Below, in pieces: positions 31,481 through 40,846 of a stretch of DNA of 64,000 nucleotides. Positions within the stretch are counted from its first letter, which is position 1. Each line of letters opens with the position of its first letter. The translations under genes and the position numbers were made by a program. The notes under the pieces were generated by a model. That model was not told the DNA's origin and did not search any database. It worked only from the letters and a program-made list of their open reading frames with translations. Origin of the DNA: Burkholderia ubonensis (GTDB lineage Bacteria > Pseudomonadota > Gammaproteobacteria > Burkholderiales > Burkholderiaceae); the NCBI RefSeq assembly GCF_902833085.1, contig NZ_CADFEB010000005.1, positions 434,001-498,000 of the forward strand, given 5' to 3'.

Positions 31481-34400
31481 ATGCCAGACAACGCTTCCAA
31501 CCCGTTCGCGTCGCCCGTCGCACGCGTCAAGCCCGGCCAGCGCTTCGCCTTCGACGGCGCGCACGGCTCCGCCGATGCGCTCGCCATCGCCCGCTATCTT
31601 GCCGACAACCGCCACGACCTGCCGCTGCTCGCGGTGATCTGCGCGAACGCGGTCGACGCGCAGCGCCTCGCGCAGGAGATCCGCTACTTCTCCCCCGACG
31701 CGCGCGTACGCCTGCTGCCGGACTGGGAAACGCTGCCGTACGACACGTTCTCGCCGCACCAGGACCTCGTGTCCGAGCGGCTCGCGACGCTGCACGACCT
31801 CGGCGAAGGCCGCTGCGACGTGCTGCTCGTGCCGGCGACGACCGCGCTGTACCGGATGCCGCCCGCGTCGTTCATGGCCGCCTATACGTTCGCGTTCGCG
31901 CAGGGCGAGCGGCTCGACGAGGCGAAGCTGAAGGCGCAGCTCACGCTCGCCGGCTACGAGCACGTGAGCCAGGTCGTGCGGCCCGGCGAATACTGCGTGC
32001 GCGGCTCGCTGATCGACCTGTTCCCGATGGGCTCGCCGCTGCCGTACCGGATCGACCTGTTCGACGACCAGGTCGACTCGATCCGCGCGTTCGATCCGGA
32101 CACCCAGCGCAGCCTCTATCCGGTGCGCGACGTGCGCCTGCTGCCGGGCCGCGAATTCCCGTTCGACGAGGCGGCGCGCACCGCGTTCCGCAGCCGCTGG
32201 CGCGAGACCTTCGAAGGCGACCCGAGCCGCGCGCCGATCTACAAGGACATCGGCAACGGCGTGCCGTCGGCCGGCATCGAGTACTACCTGCCGCTGTTCT
32301 TCGACGAAACGGCGACGCTGTTCCACTACCTGCCGCAGGACGCGCATCTCGTGTTCACGGGCGACCTCGACGCGGCGATCCGCCGCTTCACCGCCGACAC
32401 GAAGCAGCGCCACGCGTTCCTGTCGCACGACCGCGAGCGGCCGATCCTCGAGCCGCAGCGCCTGTTCCTGTCGGACGAGGATTTCTTCGCGTTCGCGAAG
32501 CCGTTCGCACGCGTCGTGCTGCCCGCGCAGCCGGCGGGCGGCTGGGCGACCGGCCTGCCCGAGCTCACGGTCGACCGCCATGCCGACGATCCGCTCGCCG
32601 CGCTGCGCACATTCATCGACACGTCGGACAAGCGCGTGCTGCTGACCGTCGAATCGGCCGGCCGCCGCGAGACGATCCTGCAGCTGCTCGCCGAGCACCA
32701 TCTGCGGCCGGCGTCGAACGACCACTTCGCCGGCTGGCTCGCGAGCGACGACCGCTTCGCGCTCGGCGTCGCGCCGCTGTCGAGCGGCTTCGCGCTGCCG
32801 GGCGAAGGCTACGCGATCGTCACCGAGACCGAGCTGTACGGCGCGCTCGGCCGCCGCGCGGGGCGCCGCCGCCAGGAGCAGGCGAGCAACGTCGACGCGA
32901 TGGTGCGCGACCTGTCCGAGCTGAAAGTGGGCGACCCGGTCGTGCACGCGCAGCACGGCATCGGCCGCTACATGGGCCTCGTGTCGATGGATCTCGGCGA
33001 AGGCGAGACGGAATTCCTGCACCTCGAATACGCGGGCGACAGCAAGCTCTACGTGCCGGTCTCGCAATTGCACGTGATCTCGCGCTACAGCGGCGCCGAT
33101 CCGGACAGCGCGCCGCTGCACGCGCTCGGCTCGGGCCAATGGGAGCGCGCGAAGCGCAAGGCCGCGCAGCAGATCCGCGACACCGCGGCCGAGCTGCTGA
33201 ACCTGTACGCGCGCCGCGCGGCGCGCGAGGGCCACGCGTTCGCGCTCGACCCGCGCGACTACGTGAAATTCGCGGAAAGCTTCGGCTTCGAGGAAACGCC
33301 GGATCAGGCCGCGGCGATCGCGGCCGTGATCGGCGACATGACGAGCGGCAAGCCGATGGACCGCCTCGTGTGCGGCGACGTCGGCTTCGGCAAGACCGAG
33401 GTCGCGCTGCGCGCCGCGTTCATCGCGGTGCTGGGCGGCAAGCAGGTCGCACTGCTGTCGCCGACCACGCTGCTCGCCGAGCAGCACACGCAGACCTTCG
33501 CGGACCGCTTCGCCGACTGGCCGGTGCGGATCGTCGAGCTGTCGCGCTTCAAGACCGCGAAGGAAGTCAACGCGGCGATCGCGCAGATCAACGAAGGCAG
33601 CGTCGACATCGTGATCGGCACGCACAAGCTGCTGTCGTCGGACGTGCAGTTCAAGCGCCTCGGCCTCGTGATCATCGACGAGGAGCACCGCTTCGGCGTG
33701 CGCCAGAAGGAAGCGCTGAAGGCGCTGCGCGCGGAAGTCGACGTGCTGACGCTGACCGCGACGCCGATTCCCCGCACGCTCGGGATGGCGCTCGAGGGCC
33801 TGCGCGACTTCTCGGTGATCGCCACGGCGCCGCAGAAGCGGCTCGCGATCAAGACCTTCGTGCGCCGCGAGGAGGAAAGCGTGATCCGCGAGGCGATGCT
33901 GCGCGAGCTGAAGCGCGGCGGCCAGGTGTACTTCCTGCACAACGAGGTCGAGACGATCGAGAACCGCAAGGCGATGCTCGAGGAGCTGGTGCCCGAGGCG
34001 CGCATCGCGATCGCGCACGGCCAGATGCACGAGCGCGAGCTCGAGCGCGTGATGCGCGATTTCGTCGCGCAGCGCGCGAACGTGCTGCTGTGCACGACGA
34101 TCATCGAGACGGGCATCGACGTGCCGAGCGCGAACACGATCATCATGCACCGTTCGGACAAGTTCGGCCTCGCGCAGCTGCACCAGCTGCGCGGCCGCGT
34201 CGGCCGCTCGCACCACCAGGCGTATGCGTACCTGCTCGTCCACGATCCGCAGGCGCTGACCAAGCAGGCGCAGCGCCGGCTGGAAGCGATCCAGCAGATG
34301 GAGGAGCTCGGCTCGGGCTTCTACCTCGCGATGCACGACCTCGAGATCCGCGGCACCGGCGAGGTGCTCGGCGACAAGCAGTCGGGCGAGATCCACGAGA

Positions 34401-34957
34401 TCGGCTTCCAGCTGTACACGGAGATGCTGAACGACGCGGTGAAGGCGCTGAAGAACGGCAAGGAGCCCGACCTCACCGCCCCGCTCGCCGCGACGACCGA
34501 GATCAACCTGCATGCGCCCGCGATCCTGCCGGCCGACTACTGCGCGGACGTGCAGGAGCGGCTGTCGCTGTACAAGCGTCTCGCGAACTGCGAGCACGGC
34601 GACGCGATCGACGGCATCCAGGAAGAGCTGATCGACCGCTTCGGCAAGATGCCGCCGCAGGCGCACGCGCTCGTCGAGACGCACCGGCTGCGGCTCGCCG
34701 CGAAGCCGCTCGGGATCACGAAGATCGATGCGAGCGAGGTGGCGATCGGGCTGCAGTTCGTGCCGAATCCGCCGATCGATCCGATGCGGATCATCGAGAT
34801 GGTGCAGAAGCATCGCCACATCAAGCTCGCGGGGCAGGACAAGCTGCGGATCGAGACGCGCTCGCCGGATCTCGCGGTGCGCGTGTCGACGATCAAGGAG
34901 ACGCTGCGCGCGCTCGGTCATTCGAACCGTCAGGACGCGGCCGCCGCGTCGCGCTGA
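31481..34957 (+). CDS. mfd: Transcription-repair coupling factor Mfd
   Basis: 1158 aa. Removes stalled RNA polymerase and recruits UvrA. Domain order is as in E. coli: UvrB-like module (about 1-350), the RNA-polymerase-interacting CarD-like domain ('VGDPVVHAQHGIGRYMGL', about 485-560), then the RecG-like translocase with Walker A 'GDVGFGKTEVALRAAF' near 625, the DEEH box 'IIDEEHRFGVRQ', 'TATPIPRTLGMAL' and 'QLRGRVGRSHHQAYAYLL', and the C-terminal TRCF domain. The length is standard. Confidence 0.98.
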   Translation: MPDNASNPFASPVARVKPGQRFAFDGAHGSADALAIARYLADNRHDLPLLAVICANAVDAQRLAQEIRYFSPDARVRLLPDWETLPYDTFSPHQDLVSERLATLHDLGEGRCDVLLVPATTALYRMPPASFMAAYTFAFAQGERLDEAKLKAQLTLAGYEHVSQVVRPGEYCVRGSLIDLFPMGSPLPYRIDLFDDQVDSIRAFDPDTQRSLYPVRDVRLLPGREFPFDEAARTAFRSRWRETFEGDPSRAPIYKDIGNGVPSAGIEYYLPLFFDETATLFHYLPQDAHLVFTGDLDAAIRRFTADTKQRHAFLSHDRERPILEPQRLFLSDEDFFAFAKPFARVVLPAQPAGGWATGLPELTVDRHADDPLAALRTFIDTSDKRVLLTVESAGRRETILQLLAEHHLRPASNDHFAGWLASDDRFALGVAPLSSGFALPGEGYAIVTETELYGALGRRAGRRRQEQASNVDAMVRDLSELKVGDPVVHAQHGIGRYMGLVSMDLGEGETEFLHLEYAGDSKLYVPVSQLHVISRYSGADPDSAPLHALGSGQWERAKRKAAQQIRDTAAELLNLYARRAAREGHAFALDPRDYVKFAESFGFEETPDQAAAIAAVIGDMTSGKPMDRLVCGDVGFGKTEVALRAAFIAVLGGKQVALLSPTTLLAEQHTQTFADRFADWPVRIVELSRFKTAKEVNAAIAQINEGSVDIVIGTHKLLSSDVQFKRLGLVIIDEEHRFGVRQKEALKALRAEVDVLTLTATPIPRTLGMALEGLRDFSVIATAPQKRLAIKTFVRREEESVIREAMLRELKRGGQVYFLHNEVETIENRKAMLEELVPEARIAIAHGQMHERELERVMRDFVAQRANVLLCTTIIETGIDVPSANTIIMHRSDKFGLAQLHQLRGRVGRSHHQAYAYLLVHDPQALTKQAQRRLEAIQQMEELGSGFYLAMHDLEIRGTGEVLGDKQSGEIHEIGFQLYTEMLNDAVKALKNGKEPDLTAPLAATTEINLHAPAILPADYCADVQERLSLYKRLANCEHGDAIDGIQEELIDRFGKMPPQAHALVETHRLRLAAKPLGITKIDASEVAIGLQFVPNPPIDPMRIIEMVQKHRHIKLAGQDKLRIETRSPDLAVRVSTIKETLRALGHSNRQDAAAASR

Positions 34958-35012
34958 GCGGCCGCCTCGACGGCCCGCCGACTCGAAAAGCGCCGCGTTG
35001 CTGCAGCGCATC

Positions 35013-35043
35013 GCGGCCCGCGAGAGCGGGCCGCAGCGTTTTT
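35013..35043 (+). terminator. mfd terminator
   Basis: The perfect 9-bp stem GCGGCCCGC/GCGGGCCGC with a GAGA tetraloop is followed by TTTTT. A candidate argE -10 (TATGAT, 35047) begins just after it. Confidence 0.9.
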
Positions 35044-35080
35044 GAGTATGATTTTCGCATTCATCCGACGGAGTTGAGCC

Positions 35081-36310
35081 ATGCCCACCCTCGACGCGAC
35101 GGCGCCCGCCGCTGCCGACCATGTCGACCACGACGACGCATCGCTCGTCAGCCTGCCGTGGATCAGGCAGCTCGTTTCGATGGACACGACGAGCCGCGTG
35201 CCGAACCTCGGCCTGATCGAAACGGTGCGCGACGCGCTCGCCGCCCGGGGCATCGCGTCCGTGATCACGCACGATCCGCGCGAAGGCTGGGCCAATCTGT
35301 TCGCGACCGTCCCCGCGCATGACGGCGCGACCGACGGCGGCGTCGTGCTGTCCGGGCATACCGACGTCGTGCCCGTCGACGGCCAGCAGTGGGACAGCGA
35401 CCCGTTCCGGCCGGAACTCCGCGACGGCCGCCTGTACGGCCGCGGCACCTGCGACATGAAGGGCTTCATCGGCGCGGCGCTCGCGCTGCTGCCCGAGATG
35501 CAGGCGACGAAGCTCGCGAAGCCGATCCATTTCGCGCTGTCCTACGACGAGGAGATCGGCTGCGCGGGCGCACCGCTGATGATCGCGGATCTGGTCAAGC
35601 GCGGCGTGAAGCCGTCAGGCTGCATCGTCGGCGAGCCGACCGGCATGCGCCCGATCATCGCGCACAAGGGCATCAACGCGTACCGCTGCTGCGTGCGCGG
35701 CCACGCGGCGCACTCGTCGCTGACGCCGAAGGGGCTGAACGCGATCGAATACGCGGCGCGCCTCATCTGCCACATCCGCGACATCGCCGACCGATTCCGC
35801 GCCGAAGGCCCGTTCGATGCCCTTTACGACGTGCCGTTCTCGACCGCGCAGACGAGCATGATCCAGGGCGGCAACGCGATCAACACGGTGCCGGCCGAAT
35901 GCCGTTTCGATTTCGAGTTCCGCAACCTGCCGACGCTCGATCCGGAGCCGATCTTCGCGCGCATCGAAGCCTATGCGCAGGAAACGCTGCTGCCGCAGAT
36001 GCGGCGCGAGCATCCGAACGCCGCGATCGAATTCTCGAAGATCGCCGCGGCGCCCGGTTTCGACGCGACCGAGCAGGCGGCGATCACGCAGCTCGTGCGC
36101 GCGCTGACCGCCGACCAGGACAAGCGCAAGGTCGCGTACGGCACCGAGGCCGGCCTGTTCGAGCGCGTGGGCATCCCGAGCGTCGTATGCGGGCCCGGCT
36201 ACATCGAGCAGGCGCACAAGCCGAACGAATACGTGGAGCTCGCGCAACTGGCCGAATGCGAGCAGTTCCTGCGCAAGTTCATCCGCAGCATGTCGGTCGA
36301 CGCGCACTGA
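35081..36310 (+). CDS. argE: Acetylornithine deacetylase
   Basis: 409 aa M20-family zinc amidohydrolase that makes ornithine in arginine biosynthesis. Metal-site motifs: 'SGHTDVVPVDGQQW' (His, Asp), 'GRGTCDMKGFIGAAL' and 'LSYDEEIGCAGAP' (catalytic and metal Glu). The lid domain includes 'VRGHAAHSS'. Length and motifs fit ArgE better than the related succinyl-DAP desuccinylase. The next gene starts 60 bases later on the same strand. Confidence 0.93.
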   Translation: MPTLDATAPAAADHVDHDDASLVSLPWIRQLVSMDTTSRVPNLGLIETVRDALAARGIASVITHDPREGWANLFATVPAHDGATDGGVVLSGHTDVVPVDGQQWDSDPFRPELRDGRLYGRGTCDMKGFIGAALALLPEMQATKLAKPIHFALSYDEEIGCAGAPLMIADLVKRGVKPSGCIVGEPTGMRPIIAHKGINAYRCCVRGHAAHSSLTPKGLNAIEYAARLICHIRDIADRFRAEGPFDALYDVPFSTAQTSMIQGGNAINTVPAECRFDFEFRNLPTLDPEPIFARIEAYAQETLLPQMRREHPNAAIEFSKIAAAPGFDATEQAAITQLVRALTADQDKRKVAYGTEAGLFERVGIPSVVCGPGYIEQAHKPNEYVELAQLAECEQFLRKFIRSMSVDAH

Positions 36311-36370
36311 CCGTTTCCCGCCACGCCGGCTCGCGTGGGCGGGCCGGTTCACTCCCCCATCCGCCAGGCC

Positions 36371-37387
36371 ATGTCGACATCACAACAGGGCACCGCCCAC
36401 ACGATCGACGGCGAGCCGATCCCGACGCTCGACGAAATCGCCGCGCAGCACTTCGCGCTGTCGCCATGGGTTTCGCGCACGCCGGTGTTCGAGCGCGCCG
36501 ACCTGCCTTCGCTCGAAGGCACGCACGTCAACTTCAAGTTCGAGCTGCTGCAGGCCAGCGGCAGCTTCAAGGCGCGCGGCGCGTTCACGCACCTGCTCGC
36601 GCTCGACGAGGCGCGCCGCAATGCCGGGGTCACCTGCGTGTCGGCCGGCAACCACGCGGCGGCGGTCGCGTATGCGGCGATGCGGCTCGGCAGCAGCGCG
36701 AAGGTCGTGATGTTCCATACCGCGAGCCCGACGCGCATCGCGCAATGCAAGCAGTACCGCGCGGAGGTCGTGCTGGCGGCGAGCGCGTCGCAGGCGTTCG
36801 ATCTCGTGCGCCGGATCGAGGCCGAGGAAGGCCGCTTCTTCATCCATCCGTTCAATGGCTATCACACGATCCTCGGCACCGCGACGCTCGGCTACGAATG
36901 GGCGACCCAGACGCCCGACCTCGACGCGGTGATCGTGCCGATCGGCGGCGGCGGGCTCGCGGCCGGCGTGTCGACCGCGCTGCGGCTCGCGAATCCGCGC
37001 GTGCACGTGTATGGCGTCGAGCCTGACGGCGCCGACGCGATGAGCCGCAGCTTCGCGGCCAACCACACGGTCAAGATGGCCGCGATGCACACGATCGCCG
37101 ATTCGCTGATGGCGCCGCACACCGAGGAATACAGCTACCAGCTGTGCCGCCGTCACATCGACAGCATCGTCACCGTCTCCGACGACGCGCTGCGCACGGC
37201 GATGCTGTACCTGTTCTCGCACCTGAAGGTCGCCGTCGAGCCGGCCTGCGCGGCGGCGATGGCCGCCCTGCTCGGCCCGCTGCGCGAAACGCTGCAGGGC
37301 AAGCGGGTCGGCGTGCTGCTGTCGGGCACCAACACCGATCCGGTCACGCTCGGCATGCACCTCGCGCACGCAAAGCTGCTGCGCTGA
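36371..37387 (+). CDS. PLP-dependent threonine/serine (hydroxyaspartate) ammonia-lyase
   Basis: 338 aa fold-type II PLP enzyme. The Lys that binds PLP is in 'ASGSFKARGAF' near residue 63. Also present are the substrate loop 'VSAGNHAAAVAYAA' and the phosphate-binding glycine loop 'VPIGGGGLAAG'. There is no C-terminal regulatory (ACT) domain, so it resembles the catabolic threonine dehydratase / threo-3-hydroxyaspartate lyase group rather than biosynthetic IlvA. The ATG at 'STSQQGTAHTIDG' is chosen over one 36 bases upstream. Confidence 0.88.
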   Translation: MSTSQQGTAHTIDGEPIPTLDEIAAQHFALSPWVSRTPVFERADLPSLEGTHVNFKFELLQASGSFKARGAFTHLLALDEARRNAGVTCVSAGNHAAAVAYAAMRLGSSAKVVMFHTASPTRIAQCKQYRAEVVLAASASQAFDLVRRIEAEEGRFFIHPFNGYHTILGTATLGYEWATQTPDLDAVIVPIGGGGLAAGVSTALRLANPRVHVYGVEPDGADAMSRSFAANHTVKMAAMHTIADSLMAPHTEEYSYQLCRRHIDSIVTVSDDALRTAMLYLFSHLKVAVEPACAAAMAALLGPLRETLQGKRVGVLLSGTNTDPVTLGMHLAHAKLLR

Positions 37388-37399
37388 CGCCGCGCGGGG

Positions 37400-37434
37400 T
37401 TATCCACGGTTCGTGTTGAAGAGCCTGTTGAAAA
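37400..37434 (+). repeat. 35-bp DnaA-box-like unit, copy 1
   Basis: Starts TTATCCACG, has TGTTGA at offset 14 and ends TGTTGAAAA (37426-37434). The end is an imperfect inverted copy of the start. Confidence 0.75.
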
Positions 37435-37533
37435 GTTTCTGGAAACTGCGCCAACGCGTTGATCGGACAGGGCTTTCCCCGCGCGATGCGGTTTGCGGCA
37501 GCGGCCGTGCGCGGCCCGTCGCGCAGACTAGGG

Positions 37534-37568
37534 TTATCCCCAGTTTTTGTTGACAGGACTGTGGAGAA
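37534..37568 (+). repeat. 35-bp DnaA-box-like unit, copy 2
   Basis: Starts TTATCCCCA, has TGTTGACA at offset 14 and ends TGTGGAGAA (37560-37568). It begins 134 bases after copy 1. Confidence 0.75.
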
Positions 37569-37665
37569 CTCACCGACAAGCGCCCCAAGCCATTGTTTTC
37601 ATTAAACAAACAGATATCGCCCCCGGGCATGCCGCCGATTGGGCAACGTTCGCCGTCACCGCCGG

Positions 37666-37700
37666 TTATCCACAATTTCTGTTGACAGGCATGTTGATAA
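37666..37700 (+). repeat. 35-bp DnaA-box-like unit, copy 3
   Basis: Starts with the perfect DnaA box TTATCCACA, has TGTTGACA at offset 14 and ends TGTTGATAA (37692-37700). It begins 132 bases after copy 2. Confidence 0.78.
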
Positions 37701-37796
37701 GGGCGGGATCGGCGCGCCAAGTTGTTGATGCGCAAGGGTTCGTGCGGCGCGCCCGCGACGCGGGCCGGCGGCGGCGGCACGCCCCTCCTTCATCGC

Positions 37797-37832
37797 AATA
37801 AAAAACGGCGGCCGCATCGCGCGCCCGCCGTT
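37797..37832 (-). terminator. mrcA terminator
   Basis: The stem AACGGCGG/CCGCCGTT around a 13-base loop is followed on the minus strand by TTTTATTG, beginning about 43 bases past the mrcA stop. Confidence 0.85.
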
Positions 37833-37874
37833 CGTCGTGTCGTCGCCGGGCGCTGCCGCGCCCGCCGTCGTCGA

Positions 37875-40397
37875 TCAGGGCTTGTTGCTCTCGAACATGT
37901 CCATGATCTGCTGCTTCTCCTGCGCGGTCACGGGCGGCGGCGCCAGGCCCGCCGCGCCGGCCGAGCCGAGCGCGTCGTTCGCGCTCATCGCATTGGCCGC
38001 CGGGTTGATGTCGACGCTCGCGACGAAGCCGGCGCCCGGCGTGCGATCCGCGTAGTACAGCTCGCCGTCGATCGTCGTCAGCCCGTCGGGCATCGGCATC
38101 GGCTGCTCGGGCACGCCCTGCAGCGCGGTGCGCATGTAGCCCACCCAGATCGGCAGCGCGAGCTGCGCGCCGAATTCGCGGCTGCCGAGGCTCTTCGGCT
38201 GGTCGAAACCCATCCACGCGACCGCGACGAGCGACTGCTGATAGCCGGCGAACCAGCCGTCCTTCGCGTCGTTGGTCGTACCCGTCTTGCCCTGCAGGTC
38301 GCCGCGACCCAGCACGTTGGAGCCGGCGCCCGTACCGGCCGTCGCGACCGTGTGCAGCAGGCTGTTCATCACGTACGCGTTGCGGCCTTCGATCGTGCGC
38401 GGCGCGGTGCCGCCGGCGATCACCGGCTGCGCCTTCTGCAGCGGCTGGCCGCGCGCGTCGTCGACTTCGGCGATCAGGTACGGATCGACCTTGTAGCCGC
38501 CGTTCGCGAACACCGCGTAGCCGGTCGCGAGCTGCAGCGGCGTGACGAGCCCCGCGCCGAGCGCCATCGGCAGGTACGGCGGCGTCTTCGCCGGATCGAA
38601 GCCGAAGCGCTGCGTCACGTACTCTTGCGCATACTGCGTGCCGATCGACGCGAGAATGCGGATCGACACGAGGTTCTTCGAACGCTGCAGGCCGGTGCGC
38701 ATCGACATCGGGCCGTCCGGCTGGTCGTCGTCCTTCGGCTCCCACGCGGTGCCGCCCGGCACGCTCGGCGGGAAATACAGCGGTGCGTCGTTGATGATCG
38801 TCGCCGGCCCGAGCCCCTTGTCGAGCGACGCCGAATAGACGAACGGCTTGAACGACGAGCCCGGCTGCCGCCACGCCTGCGTCACGTGGTTGAACTTGCT
38901 CTTGTTGTAGTCGAAGCCGCCGACGAGCGAGCGGATCGCGCCGTCCTGCGGTGCGATCGCGACGAGCGCGCCCTCGACCTGCGGCAGCTGCACGATCTGC
39001 CAGCCCGTCTTCGCCTCCTTCAGCACGCGCACGATCGAGCCGGGCTTGATCTTCAGCGCGGCGTTCGCGCGCGGCCCGAGCGCCGCCGCGACGAAGCGCA
39101 GCCCGCTCGCGCCGATCGTCGTGGTCGCGCCGCCGACGAACTGCACCTCGACTGCGTTCGGCGCGGCGGCCAGCACCACCGCCGACTGCAGGTCGCCGTT
39201 GTCCGGGTGGTCGGCGAGCGCGTCGTCGATCGCCTCGTCGCGGTCGTCGCCGGCCGCCGGCAGCGTGATGAAGCCTTCCGGCCCGCGGTAGCCGTGGCGG
39301 CGCTCGTAATCGAGAATGCCGCGCCGCACCGCCTGGTACGCCGCTTCCTGGTCCGCCGCATTGATCGTCGTCGTGACCGTCAGGCCTCGCGTATACGTCT
39401 CGTCCTTGTACTGCGCGTACATCATCTGCCGCACCATCTCGGCGACGTACTCGGCATGCACCGCGTACTGGTTGCCCGGGGTGCGCACGTGGATCTCTTC
39501 CTTGATCGCCTGGTCGTACTGCTGCTGCGTGATGTAGCCGACCTCGCGCATCCGCTTCAGGATGTATTCCTGGCGCACCTTCGCGCGCTTCGGGTTGACG
39601 ACCGGGTTGTACGCGGACGGCGCCTTCGGCAGGCCCGCCAGCATCGCGGCTTCCGCCAGCGTGATGTCCTTCAGGTCCTTGCCGAAGTAGACCCGCGCGG
39701 CCGCGGCGAAACCGTACGCGCGCTGGCCGAGGTAGATCTGGTTCATGTACAGCTCGAGGATCTGGTCCTTCGTCAGGGCCTTCTCGATCTTGTACGCGAG
39801 CAGCATTTCGTAGATCTTGCGCGTGTAGGTCTTCTCGCTCGACAGGAAGAAGTTGCGCGCGACCTGCATCGTGATCGTGCTCGCGCCCTGGCGCGCGCCG
39901 CCGTGCATCAGGTCGGCGACGCCGGCGCGCAGGATGCCGAGGAAGTCGACGCCGCCGTGTTCGTAGAAGCGGTAGTCCTCGATCGCGAGCACCGCCTTCT
40001 TCATCACGTCGGGAATCTCCTGGAAGCGCACGAGGCTGCGGCGCTCCTCGCCGAATTCGCCGATCAGCACGTGATCGGCCGAGTAGACGCGCAGCGGCAC
40101 CTTCGGCTGGTAGTTCGTCAGCGCATCGAGCGACGGCAGCTGCGGCGCCATCACGACGAGCGCATAGCCCACGATCAGCGCGCCGACGACGGCCAGCGTG
40201 GCGAACAGGCCGACGAACCACAGCGCGACGCGCGAGCGGAACGAGCGGCGGCCCCCGCCACCGTCGTCATGCGACCCGCCGCGGTGCGCATCGCGGTCGT
40301 CGTCATCGGTGTAATAGGCCCCCGCGGGCGAACGGCGCAGCGTGTAGTGAGGTTCGTTCCTGGCGGGAGAAGAAGGCGGTCGTTTGATAATTGGCAT
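37875..40397 (-). CDS. mrcA: Penicillin-binding protein 1A (bifunctional transglycosylase/transpeptidase)
   Basis: 840 aa class A PBP of the inner membrane that polymerises and cross-links peptidoglycan. A basic and Asp-rich cytoplasmic tail leads to a membrane segment at about residues 55-80. The GT51 domain shows 'EDYRFYEHGGVDFLG' (catalytic Glu), 'GASTITMQVARNFFL' and 'KILELYMNQIYLG'-like sequence. The transpeptidase has the SxxK Ser in 'PGSSFKPFVY' near residue 515 and the KTG motif in 'LQGKTGTTND'. The ATG before 'PIIKRPPSSP' is used; a GC-rich upstream extension is open but unlikely. Confidence 0.96.
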   Translation of the reverse strand: MPIIKRPPSSPARNEPHYTLRRSPAGAYYTDDDDRDAHRGGSHDDGGGGRRSFRSRVALWFVGLFATLAVVGALIVGYALVVMAPQLPSLDALTNYQPKVPLRVYSADHVLIGEFGEERRSLVRFQEIPDVMKKAVLAIEDYRFYEHGGVDFLGILRAGVADLMHGGARQGASTITMQVARNFFLSSEKTYTRKIYEMLLAYKIEKALTKDQILELYMNQIYLGQRAYGFAAAARVYFGKDLKDITLAEAAMLAGLPKAPSAYNPVVNPKRAKVRQEYILKRMREVGYITQQQYDQAIKEEIHVRTPGNQYAVHAEYVAEMVRQMMYAQYKDETYTRGLTVTTTINAADQEAAYQAVRRGILDYERRHGYRGPEGFITLPAAGDDRDEAIDDALADHPDNGDLQSAVVLAAAPNAVEVQFVGGATTTIGASGLRFVAAALGPRANAALKIKPGSIVRVLKEAKTGWQIVQLPQVEGALVAIAPQDGAIRSLVGGFDYNKSKFNHVTQAWRQPGSSFKPFVYSASLDKGLGPATIINDAPLYFPPSVPGGTAWEPKDDDQPDGPMSMRTGLQRSKNLVSIRILASIGTQYAQEYVTQRFGFDPAKTPPYLPMALGAGLVTPLQLATGYAVFANGGYKVDPYLIAEVDDARGQPLQKAQPVIAGGTAPRTIEGRNAYVMNSLLHTVATAGTGAGSNVLGRGDLQGKTGTTNDAKDGWFAGYQQSLVAVAWMGFDQPKSLGSREFGAQLALPIWVGYMRTALQGVPEQPMPMPDGLTTIDGELYYADRTPGAGFVASVDINPAANAMSANDALGSAGAAGLAPPPVTAQEKQQIMDMFESNKP

Positions 40398-40846
40398 GTC
40401 GGAATGGCGGGCGCGCATTGCGCCCTCGGACGCATGCGGAATGCAAGCGGATGAATCGAGAGAGAGTGCATCGTGACACATTCGTCACGTCGACAGACCG
40501 CGTCGCGCGGCGATCCGTTCCCGCGACGTGACAGCGCATTTTAATGAAATCAATCGATTGGCTTCGCGATTTTTTGTAAAAATTCCCGCGCCGCGGCGCC
40601 GCGCGCGTCTTTTTGCCCGCCTGCCCGGCCTATCATGAACACGAAACCCCGCGCGCACGAGCTTTCAATCATGAAAGACTCGGCGCGCGGTTTTCCGGCC
40701 CGGAATTCGCATCGCTTGAACTTGCGCGTTTAAGCCGTATTTAAGTGATCCGGTGGTGTAATATCCGCCGGCAATCGCGGGCCGGAACCGGCACCGCCGA
40801 GGGCCACGCCGCCACTGCGCGGCGCCTTTTACACACGGAGGATTTC
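40398..40846. other. Divergent intergenic region, mrcA / pspA-like
   Basis: 449 bases without a gene between divergent starts. It holds a long hairpin with a T-run (40649-40694, annotated). The stretch 40,540-40,610 is AT-rich, with a palindromic AATCGATT. A TAATAT at 40758 could be the -10 of the pspA-like gene. No sigma54-type site was seen. Confidence 0.55.
40649..40694 (+). terminator. Long hairpin followed by TTTT in a divergent gap
   Basis: Three stacked stems (CCGCGCGC/GCGCGCGG, CGAG/CTCG, CTTTCA/TGAAAG) with one bulged A on each arm and an ATCA loop total 18 bp. TTTT follows on the plus strand. No protein gene lies upstream on that strand for it to terminate. Confidence 0.6.

Larger units (their letters stand above)
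37388..37796. other. Gene-free region holding three DnaA-box-like units
   Basis: About 410 bases between the ammonia-lyase and the mrcA terminator. No credible gene is seen. Its main content is a set of three 35-bp units described separately. The spacers between units are ordinary GC-rich sequence. Confidence 0.75.

Noticed and set aside
31370-35530. Very long open frame (1386 codons) opposite mfd
   Set aside because: Antisense to a full, well-conserved mfd. Its translation is Arg/His/Ala/Val-rich with no domain, as expected from GC-rich codon bias.
37682-37710. TTGACA in the third 35-bp unit as a -35 promoter box
   Set aside because: No matching -10 at 16-18 bases and the same bases are part of the repeat unit.
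37722-40454. Long open frame opposite mrcA
   Set aside because: Antisense shadow of mrcA, Arg/Val-rich with no domain.
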